Source: Haliaeetus albicilla (lineage: Eukaryota > Chordata > Aves > Accipitriformes > Accipitridae). From it: DNA of 64,000 nucleotides. The notes below the pieces were generated by a model that saw nothing but the letters and a program-made list of their open reading frames with translations, searched no databases and had not been told where the DNA came from. Shown here piece after piece: positions 54,975 through 64,000 of the stretch. How positions within the stretch are numbered: position 1 is the first letter of the stretch; each line of letters begins with the position of its first letter. The DNA lies in NCBI RefSeq assembly GCF_947461875.1, contig NC_091509.1:8370001-8434000 (forward strand), read 5' to 3'. Made by a program: the position numbers and the translations under genes.

Positions 54975-55322
54975 TGCTGAGCATGATGTCATATGGTCTG
55001 GAATATCCCTTGGGTCATTGGGCTCAGCTGTCCCAGCTGTGTCCCCTCCCAACTTCTTGTGCCCCCCAGCCTGCTCGCTGGTGGGGTGGGGGGAGAGGCC
55101 TAAAAGGCCTTGACTCTGTGTGAGCGCTGCTCAGCAATAATGAAAACATCTCTGTATTATCAACACTGTTTTCACTGCAAATCCAAAACACAGCCCCATA
55201 CTAGCTACTGTGAAGAAAATTAACTCTATCTCAGTCAAAACCAGCACAAAGGGAGATATGAAAAGATAGGCTTTCTGGTATTTGCAGGCAGCTCCTTCAA
55301 GCATAAAGTACAGGAAAAGGCC

Positions 55323-55367
55323 ATTCCTTCTGAAATTATTCCTTCTGAAATTATTCCTTCTGAAAAT
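55323..55367 (+). repeat. 15-bp tandem repeat, three units
   Basis: ATTCCTTCTGAAATT is repeated at 55323-55337, 55338-55352 and 55353-55367, the last copy ending differently. It begins about 75 bp beyond the LTR. The units are nearly identical, suggesting recent slippage. Confidence 0.85.
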
Positions 55368-58300
55368 TTAAAGAGCAGGAGATGGGAGTTGATGCCATTG
55401 GCTGCTCTGAGACAGCATCTTGTCAGTGAGTCAATTCAATACCCTCTTCCAGCTGAGGGGAAAGGTCTTTCTGACTTTCATGTAGGGATGGCTCTTTGTC
55501 ACATTGGCAGAGGTCTTGGTTACAGTAGTTTTACGTTGAAGGTACTGCCTTGAATTGCACGTTAATCTAGTTGAGAACAGGATGAGAAGAGAATCAGGCT
55601 GTTTCTTGACACTGAGTATGTAGATGGAAGTGACTTTAATGTGAAGGCCTGACACACAGAAGTAAATTCCTCTAACTTCATTTGAAGACTGTATGGTTTT
55701 ATATAAAGTAAATTTGTCAGCATCGTGCCATTTGTAGATTTGGAAGACAATGTACACCTCAATATCATCAGTGCTTTAATTACCTCAGTAAGCATGATGC
55801 GTAGTGGCATTTCTGGTTAAAGTCCTAATTAGCCTTCTCTATCTAATGAGCATGTGAAGGTTTGGCTTGTGGCTTATTATCCTACTCATTATTATGAATG
55901 ATAGGGCAACTGTATAAAGCCCCCAGTTTTACACTGCGACATAATTATTTATGAAAAGGCCTTGCCCCAGAAATGGAAATAATGATAATTACATTTAATC
56001 TTTTCATGGTTTATGCATTTTTTTGCAGTGAAACAGATGCCTATAGGACACTAATTACTGAGAGGGGAACTGCAATATGCTACCAGACAGGCTTATTGAA
56101 AATATATGAACCTGAGGTTACATTTTTTCATATCTTTGGTATCATTAATTTTCTTCTTCATGTATGTACTTCTCATGTGCTTGACTTCACGTCATATGCC
56201 TATTTTATAAGCACATTTATTGCTCAGTTTTAACAGCTTACAAGATTGACAGGAGGACTACATAAAGCTGCTTGTTTAGCACCTCTAATTGTGGCTACTG
56301 TTGCTGTTTCTGCACTGATAAGGGCACAGAGGCTGCTCGATACCAGGTATGCCTCTGATGTGTGTGTTTAAAGGTTAGCACAAAGGCAAGTGCTGGGTTT
56401 ACACCAGTTAGAGTAGTTGGCAATATTTTGATGCTTTCTGTATACTGCTTGAGAATGTCTCCATTGGCTAATTGACTCTGCTTTCCTCATATATTCTGCC
56501 AGCATGATATCCTTAGCAGGCATCATAATGGGAATTTTCTTCTGTAATTTCATGATCAGCTGATTTATCTATTGTTGAAATGGACTTGAAAAAAATAAAA
56601 TTGTTTAATGGGACATAACTTTTTGGAAAAGACTGTGTTTATGGACAACTTTGTAGTTTCTTAAAGTTTTAGCAAACTCATGATGAACATATTTTTGTGC
56701 TCTCAACAGGAAGGGTGGTGAAATGGCCTTGTTATAGGCTATCGCTAAGCTGGAGAGCTGCCTAGTTTTACAGCATTTCTTTCTTCACTGTTTAAGCGTG
56801 AATGATATTTGCAGCATTCTTAAATCTGAGAGCCATCACTAACAGCTTCTTTCTCGTGCATAGGCAACGGCCCTGTGCGCTGGGAGATTAGGCAGCAGGT
56901 CACAGTGCAGAGCAAAATAGAAGCCAGCAATATGCGAATGAAGTCAGTGTTTCCATTCTGTTCCCAGTGAGATAGTGATCTTGTCCCATGAATGTCACCT
57001 GGATTTGTGGTGAAGAAAGAATTATAAGTTTTACTATAGAAGTATTTGAATGATGACTGGGTACATGCATTTGGATATTAATGAATAATACAACACAGGT
57101 GGTATGTAATGATTTCTCTTGTCAGCTGCCACCCCATAATTTAACATCTTGAAAAGTGATTTTTATTTTGATTTCAGTATAAATCTTTATGTCTGTCTAA
57201 CTGCACTGCTGGCAAGACAAGGAGGTAACAAACAAATGGATAAAGAGCTGTCCTGATTTAATCCTAGGTAACACTGAGCATCATTTCACCGTTTTAAAAC
57301 GGTGCTGATGGATCACTTTGGTCACTGAGAGCATGTGGATAATAAAATGGAAAGCAAGAAGCCAAGAGCAGGAAACAAGAATATGTAGATAAAAACATTG
57401 CTACCATATGCCACTATTTTTATTATTGGCATTTAGCTTTTCTAAGAAAATACAGCAGAACTTAATGAAGGGAAACATTCTCACAATTACTCTGGTTCCT
57501 CAAAAAAAAGGGACCTTGACAGCACAAGGCAAAATTGTCTCTCCAAGACTTCGAACCTCTCTTATGTGAAAAGCATTTGAAGGTATTAAAACAAATCTAG
57601 TGTATATTGTAGCATGGTAACATAATTTTAGCACAGATGTCACAAGAAATTACACCATTCCCAAACAGTGATGTTTTGATCACTCCCTTTAGGATAAGGG
57701 TTTCTGCCTTGTTACTGATACCCGCTACCCTGATGCTGAGATAACCACGTATATCTTGTTTTCAGGCAGTTACCCAAAGCTATGCATATAGTAAGCTCAT
57801 TCTTCTTTTTGCCATGGTATTCTACAGTCTTCAAAATCTTGTACAATGTCTTTCTTCAGTTGCTGAACTGTATCACAATGTGACTTTGGTCACTAAAGTT
57901 ACAGTTTTCATTTTCAACAGTATTTAAAAAAACGATACAGAAAAGAGTTAATGGAAGAGATTATTACACTTTTTATTTCTCCATAAACCTGAGTCACAGT
58001 AAAAGAAATGCTTTGGATATAACATTTTTATCCTTATCCATTAACACTGTCAGTAGTAGTGTTTTAAATTCTGTTTTTATGAGTGGAGTATTATGAAGGA
58101 GAATGACTTCTTAAGTAAAGAAATCTACTTCATCATTTAAATTATGATCTCGTCTTTCCGCACACTTCTCTTTTGTGGTTTGCTTTTGTTGATTGGCTCT
58201 TTTATATGTTCTAGATGTACATAGCTTAGTTCAGCAATTCTTTATAGCAAGGCAGGTAACTAGGGAAGATGCTGAACGTGGGATACTTTTGTCATGGAAA

Positions 58301-58897
58301 AAAGCCCACTCATGACAAAATGGAGCCATGCTGAGTAGTCCTGAAAGCTTAAATAGGTAATTGTAAAAGTGGATACTGCTTATTCAATATTCTGATAGAA
58401 ATAGAAACTTTTAATTTCTCATGTTTATTTTTTGCTACTAATTGGACATCTTTGGTTTTGTTAGTATTAGTGAAATAGAAGATTTAATGGAAAAGCAAAT
58501 GATTTTTTTTTTCAAGTCTTAGCTGCTTTAAAGTATTTACACTGTTAATTCCTGCCTTTATATCTGAAGGTGCATAAGGCTGAATGAAATATTTATTAGC
58601 ATGCTCACAGCCCAAGTTGGATCCTCAGTTGTTCAGAGCTACCTTAATGAGAAAAAAGAGGATGCGTAGCTGTCCTAGAAATGGATATTGCTCCTGCTAC
58701 AATGAGCTGCATGATATTAAGGACTGGCAGAATTCAACTGTTCTTCTTGGATAATGTTTCTTGGTGGTTACAGTGGTTAGTAGTTTGCCGAAACATGTCG
58801 CTGAACTATATGGTGTATAATATTCCATTAAAGCAGTATATGAATTTGCAGGAGCTTCCTTGAACATAGCTACATAGTTCTACTAAGTATTCTACTT
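55368..58897. other. Unique non-coding DNA, no gene seen
   Basis: AT-rich sequence. Overlapping minus-strand frames near 55.43-55.81 kb (108 and 82 codons) have no recognisable domain and no splice context. One CpG-containing hairpin is listed separately. Confidence 0.6.
57279..57310. repeat. 18-bp perfect palindrome with extended stem
   Basis: CACCGTTTTAAAACGGTG (57287-57304) is an exact palindrome. Outside it, CATCA (57279-57283) and TGATG (57306-57310) are also complementary, so the whole forms a 14-bp stem with a small asymmetric bulge. It contains two CpGs in an AT-rich, CpG-poor setting. Confidence 0.8.
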
Positions 58898-60104
58898 CAT
58901 AGAATAGAATCATAGAATGGTTTGGGTTGGAAGGGACCTTAAAGATCATCTAGTTCCAACCCCCCTGCCATGAGCAGGGACACCTTCCACTATATCGGGT
59001 TGCTCAAAGCCCCATCCAACCTGGCCTTGAACAATTCCAGGGATGGGGCATCCACAACCTCCCTGGCAACCTGTTCCAGTGCCTCACCACCCTCACAGTA
59101 AAGAATTTCTTCCTAATATCTAATCTAAATCTACCCTCTTTCAGTTTAAAACTGTTGCGCCTTGCCCTATCACTACACTCCCTGTTAAAGAGTCCCTCCT
59201 CATCTTTCCTTCAGGTCCACTTTAAGTACTGGAAGGCCACTGTAAGGTCTCCCCAGAGCCTTCTCTTCTCCAGGCTAAACAACCCCAACTCTTTCAGCCT
59301 ATCGTCATAGGAGAGGTGCTTCAGCCTCCTGATCACCTTTGTGGTCCTCCTCTGGACCCGCTCAAGCAGGTCCATGTCTTTTTTATGTGGGGGGCCCCAG
59401 AGATGAACATAGTACTCCAGGTAGGATCTTATGAGAGCGGAGTAGAGGGGGAGAATCACCTCCCTCGACCTGCTGGTCATGCTTCTTTTGATGCAGCCCA
59501 GGGTGCGATTGGCTTTCTGGGCTGCAAACACACATTGCTGGCTCATATTTAGTTTTTCATCCACTAGTACCCCCAAGTCCTTCTCTGCAGGGCTGCTCTC
59601 AATTCACTCATCGCCCAGCCCATATTTGTGCTTGGGATTGCCCTGACCCATGTGCAGGACCTTGCACTTGGCCTTGTTGAACTTCATGACGTTTGCACAG
59701 GCCCATGTCTCAAGCCTTGTCAAGGTCCCTCTGGATGGCATCCCTTCCTTCCAGCTTGTCGACCACACCACACAGCTTGGTGTCATCAGCAAACTGGTTG
59801 AGGGTGCACTCAATCTCACTGTGCATGTCGCCAACAAAGATCTTAAACAGCACCAGTCCCAATACTGACCCCTGAGGAACGCCATTCATCACTGGTGTCC
59901 ATTTGGACATCAAGCCATTGAACGCAACTCTTTGAGTGTGACTATCCAGCCAATTCCTTATGCACCGAGTGGTCCACCTGTCAAACCCACGTCTCTCCAA
60001 TTTAGAGACAAGGATGTTGTGCAGGATAGTGTCAAATGCTTTGGACAAGTCCAGGTAGATGATGTCAGTTGCTCTTCCCTTATCCACCAATGCTGTAACC
60101 CCAT
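58898..60104 (-). mobile_element. 5'-truncated CR1 LINE
   Basis: About 1.2 kb of a CR1 retrotransposon in minus orientation. Its 3' end is at 58898, where the plus strand reads CATAGAAT and CATAGAATGG, the complement of the ATTCTATG-type CR1 terminus. The typical 3' region follows (TTGGAAGGGACC near 58927). It continues into the last part of ORF2 up to about 60104, where CR1 similarity stops abruptly. Full-length CR1 is about 4.5 kb, so only the C-terminal part of the polymerase remains. CR1 moves by target-primed reverse transcription, and 5' truncation is the usual outcome. It cannot be active. Confidence 0.95.
59211..60104 (-). pseudogene. CR1 ORF2 remnant, reverse transcriptase C-terminal part
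   Basis: Translation on the minus strand gives recognisable reverse-transcriptase motifs. These are DLSKAFDT, then GVPQGSVLG, then the catalytic box FADD (codons at about 59782-59793). The frame from 60090 ends at 59710, where a one-base insertion near 59715-59720 shifts it. The next frame continues with LETWACANVMKFN and the GDE segment, and is interrupted at 59604-59606 by a TGA where CR1 usually has tryptophan. The same frame then resumes and runs to another stop at 59211. Homology to the CR1 C-terminus continues below that point in the 3' part. In known CR1 elements this protein performs target-primed reverse transcription. This copy lacks the endonuclease and N-terminal RT domains and carries at least two disabling changes. 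Confidence 0.9.
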
Positions 60105-60156
60105 GAACTGAATAAATATTTTTATTCAGTTCATGGAACTACATGAACTGAATAAA
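60101..60156. repeat. Perfect 16-bp inverted repeat plus third copy at CR1 junction
   Basis: CCATGAACTGAATAAA (60101-60116) and its exact complement (60121-60136) flank a 4-nt loop TATT. A further copy of CATGAACTGAATAAA in the first orientation lies at 60142-60156. The block starts where CR1 similarity ends, so it appears to be the 5' integration junction or the pre-existing target. Confidence 0.9.
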
Positions 60157-63100
60157 AATAATATTCTATTGTATTTTCCCAACACTACATGCATTGTTGA
60201 AGATGGTAATATATATCTTTTACTTGCAAGATACTTACAATAATTTGTTTTTTAAAACTGGGTGTAATCTTTGTGTTCCTGTATTAGGAGCTGAAAAAGG
60301 AGACTAACAGGACCAACACAGCTTATGAGGCAAATTTTTTTCCCTTAGGATGAATTCAGATCAGTATGGGCATAATCAATTCACCTGACTGCAGTCAAAA
60401 TTCTGATGAAATGACTGGAAATGTCATGTGTATATGAGATGTCTAAAGGAGTTAATAAAAATGCACAGTCAGAGTCTGTACCGTTACGTAAGTATTACGA
60501 TGCAGGTTTTAAGGGATTGTTATACTGAATAAAAGATACGTGTAGAACAATATGCAGAGCTGCTGTTAAGGCAATTAGTGTTTCCAGGATATGAGACGTA
60601 TTTCTCTGTGGTATTTATTTTTTATGGAAAACTTCCCTTCTTATTACCTCTTCATATCCAGTACATTTCTGTAACCCTTTTTTGTATATATATGAAACTG
60701 CAACTCCTTCCTGAATGACATTCCTTTTAGTAAGGTTGTTGGTAAACTTAAGATGTCAAAAAAACCTGTATGGTGTTTCTACAAACTTGGCTGAAAGCAC
60801 ATGTATTTTTTTAAATCTGTGGTTAAGCTTCTTCTAAAAGGTTGTTTTATAAAATCACACAATATCCAAAAGCAAAAGAAAGATATGCTGCTAAATTGTG
60901 CTACTGTCACCATCTGGATAGAAAGATTATTGGTATTTTTCTTATTACTCATTAAAATCTACAAAGAACAAATGTATCCTTTGAAAAAAAGTGAAATAAA
61001 TGGCAGCTATAGCTAGCACACTCAATAACGAGAGCTCAGATGTTGCTTTCTGTGCTTTCCATGTTAACTTAGTTCAGTTCTGTAGGAGATAATAAGATAC
61101 GATAATTTCCTGTGAGACAAGAAAATTCAGGCATGATTATGTGTGTAAGACTGGACAGACAAAGCAAAGGAAAAAGGATCATTGATAGTATTGAGTGTAT
61201 CCTTAAATGTAGCGTGTCCTGTATACAATAGGAGATTTTAATATGTATTCTTGTTGCCGTTTTCCATGATGCAGCATTCAAATGCTTTGAAATAACACAC
61301 CTTTCCAACAAAAAAAGTTGCAAAAGAAAATACACTGAAACCTTTTCCAAAAGCTTCCTTATTCTTTGAAGTACAGTATGAACCTGGTGCTGTACATTGA
61401 CATTTGCATAGTTGTTTGAAATTGCTTCAGCGTTCCACAATATTTCCACAGTAAAGACACTTAATTTTCTGAACACTCTTTTGGGCCAAGTTGCACTTTG
61501 CAAGCCATGTTGTATGTACAGTATAGATGGTAAGTGTGCATCCTAAATGGTTATCTGGATTCTGTCAAACTATGTGTGGTTGATGAGTTTTCCCTACCTT
61601 CCTTCCTTGAGAGTACTAGTTTTGGTTTCTCTTCTCTTCCCAGCCATTGATTATCAGAGGAAACCAATTATCTTTGATGTTTTGGTGCTCTTTCAAATGA
61701 ATGACGTTTGCCCATGAATTCTAAAATTATTAGGCAGGGAGGGAGAAGAGGAGAGAGGAAAAGCAAACAGACTGAAGGCAATCACAAAGGCCTTTTTTCA
61801 TTTGAAATATGAACTGAAAACAAGAGCAGTGTCATGTAACATTGATTTTTTTTTTTTATTTATTTCCTTAGATTAGTTTTTCCTATAATAAATACAACCT
61901 GGAAATTGGCAGTTGTGTGGTTTTCATATAAAGCAAATGCAAGGAACAGCTATGATGCAACACATTACAAAGAATGGAGACCACTTCTGTTTATCCAGAG
62001 TTTTGGTGACAGTTACGTATTTCTGAGGAAAAAAGTTTATGATGGGACATATCTATGATCTATTAGTTACTTAATTAATTTCAGTGTTTGTAGCCTATGG
62101 CACAGGAAAGCATCAGAATAACAAAATATTTCAGGTATTTTAGTTTATATATATTTTAATTAATGCAATAATATATAACATTCAGATGGATACATATCTT
62201 TACATTTACTGTGGCATTACTAAAGAGATGGACGATACATGTTAGTAGTCTAATTTTGCTTGGCAGAGGCAAAATGGAAGTTATAAATAGTCCCAGAGAA
62301 AGGATGAAACTATTGTATGCATTTTAAATTTTCTTTTTCTGGAGTAACTATTGATACAGTTATGAATATTCTGTCAGATTTTAGCAACTGACTCTGTTTG
62401 TAGCAGTATTCTGTGGAGTTTATGGTAATGATAGTTTTATGAAGGCTATAGTTTTATGAAGTCAATAGTTTTAAGAAGGAACACCTGTAACAAAGACTTT
62501 CATAGTTTATCACAAATATGAATACTTCCTGATTCTCATAATTTCTCATAACTTGGTGGACAATTCTGAGGAAGATTTTTAAGCCATAGCATTGTAAATT
62601 TAGAAATGTAGTCTTGATTTTAAAATAAAACATGAAACAGAATGTAACATGTTCAGTTTTCTTTCACTGCAACAAGTGAAAAGCAGACGTGAAGTTTGGG
62701 CCGAATAATTCCAATTATTAGGTACAGAGATTTGAAACACAGTCCTCTCTCCTGTAATGTTTTATAAAGAGACATCTCCTCTGAATTAAGAGATATCAGA
62801 TAATCAATGAATCCAAGAATAACCTGTATTAAAGACGAATTGGTGATCTAAAACCTACTGGCTTGACTTCAGTCTTACTTGCTGTGATTTAACCACCACA
62901 CTGCTATACCTGTCAGCGTATGCCAAATCTACACTGCGCAGGTAGGATCAGAATCAAAATCTTTCTGGGGATGTTGCATTGAAGGACTGTTTTCTTTGAC
63001 TTTAAAGTTCTCTATTGGTTTCCAGTCATCATATCTATAGTGTTGGTTGCAAACTACATGCAGAACAGCTTTAAGCATGTGTTCTGCAAATGCCATATGA

Positions 63101-64000
63101 AAAATAGCCTCTTCTGGTAACCAAAGAAGATCACAAGAATGTTATGGCAGTACAGTAGGGGATGGAGACAAATGCTGCTATGGTTGAAGCAACCGTATAT
63201 CATACAGAGTTGAAAGATGGAACAGAAAAGGGTCACAAACAGAATTGTGGTACCTTTTTTTAAAAGGTCAATACAAAACCACCCCAACCAGGATATATAA
63301 AAAGGGCAGTCTTGTAGGAAGCCAATTGCTGTTGATTGAGAGTTAGATGTGAAAGTATATAATTATTATTTTGCATATTTTGCCTGATGAACTTTACTAA
63401 CATGCCCAACAAAATGAACTCAAGACAGTTAAAAATCACTGCATTTAATCTTCCTAAAAATAGCGACTGAACCCATAGATTTCCTTAAGTGTTGGGGGGG
63501 GGAACAGGAAGAAAATATATATATGTGTATGAGATATTTTGGTATGATTTGGTTTCCCACATACTAAAACCAGATTTAATCTTTCTGATTTTTTTTTTTT
63601 AAAAGCAAACTAAAAATAAAATAAAATAAAAATCCTTCCACAAGTCTTAATGACTGGTTGCCCACAGTTGTATGTCTTGCAACCTCCCTCAAAAAGCTGT
63701 CTAGTCTCTCACTAGTCCCCTAACTGCTTTTCTTTGTTCTATTGGCTGGCAAAGAGCAGCACATGCCATGGTAGCTTTGGAGCTACTCATGGATGACTGA
63801 TCATCTGATTACTGCCCTTTAGCTGATGAGTGAAATGAGCAGAACAGCTAAAATTTGAATTCTCCCTGCTCTCTTCTGTCAGGGCACTAATTGGTTGCAG
63901 TTCTCTATTCAGTCATTAGAGTTCACAAAGTTGAAAGTTAAATTTGTGAAACCTTAACCTCATCAAATTTGGCTGAAATGGTCCAGTGAACAGAAAAGCT
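60157..64000. other. Unique non-coding DNA, no gene seen
   Basis: AT-rich sequence. The longest open frame is 144 codons on the minus strand at 61069-61503. It has no recognised domain, leader or splice context and is treated as chance. An AAAAT-type simple repeat lies at about 63612-63632 and a short AT/GT stretch near 63515-63530. Confidence 0.55.
62431..62481 (+). repeat. 17-bp tandem repeat, three units
   Basis: ATAGTTTTATGAAGGCT-like units start at 62431, 62448 and 62465, the third with a few changes (ATAGTTTTAAGAAGG). This is a simple slippage array. Confidence 0.75.

Larger units (their letters stand above)
54654..55246 (-). mobile_element. Solo LTR of a second avian endogenous retrovirus
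   Basis: About 593 bp with TG...CA ends, read on the minus strand. In that sense it has a TATAAA box, an ATTAAA polyadenylation signal about 180-190 bp downstream and a U5 of roughly 130 bp, a standard LTR layout. Flanks carry a near-match, CAAAGGA at 54647-54653 and CAAAGGG at 55247-55253, probably a decayed target duplication of 5-6 bp; the exact ends could shift by 1-3 bp. No internal viral genes adjoin it. Few CpG sites remain, which suggests an older insertion than the LTR at 23.5 kb. Its left part is alignable by eye with that LTR. I recognise it as a common LTR type of Neoaves, from memory only. Confidence 0.88.

Noticed and set aside
59316..59875. Plus-strand open frames opposite the CR1
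   Set aside because: They are antisense shadows of the CR1 reverse-transcriptase remnant.
61069..61503. 144-codon minus-strand open frame
   Set aside because: It is the longest frame outside mobile elements, but has no recognised domain, no splice or promoter context, and a neighbouring frame is nearly as open. A protein search would settle it.

Overview
The window looks like about 64 kb of AT-rich, non-coding bird DNA. No protein-coding gene of the host, tRNA, rRNA or CRISPR array could be supported. The bird assignment rests on three interspersed repeats. One is a 5'-truncated CR1 LINE with its (ATTCTATG)-type 3' end. The second is a short CR1 3' tail. The third is a pair of related solo LTRs of a type I recognise as widespread in bird genomes, probably Neoaves rather than chicken or duck. 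That last point comes from memory of the families, not from a search.

Layout: 1-19.5 kb is unique, intron-like or intergenic sequence with small perfect hairpins, a strong C-tract/G-quadruplex block at 4.5-4.6 kb, one CTCF-like site near 9.5 kb and a homeobox-site-rich candidate regulatory block near 15.5-16.0 kb. A CR1 tail lies at 19.5-19.6 kb. A CpG-rich 1.1-kb solo LTR with a perfect 5-bp target duplication occupies 23.5-24.6 kb and carries an internal ~48-bp minisatellite. From 24.6 to 54.6 kb there is unique AT-rich sequence with simple tracts, a 12-bp-arm hairpin at 28.24 kb and a candidate conserved non-coding cluster around 40.9-43.2 kb. A second, older-looking solo LTR sits at 54.65-55.25 kb, followed by a 15-bp tandem triplet. 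A CR1 copy with a broken reverse-transcriptase reading frame occupies 58.9-60.1 kb, and its 5' junction coincides with a perfect 16-bp inverted repeat plus a third copy of the same motif. The last 4 kb is unique AT-rich DNA.

The open reading frames in the window are short, lack recognisable domains and do not join into exons. The longer ones are in the GC-rich LTR minisatellite or the CR1 remnant. The likeliest reading is a gene desert or a large intron on an avian macrochromosome. No new genetic system is evident. The most unusual items are the CR1 5' junction, the young-looking LTR, the quadruplex block and several perfect hairpins.
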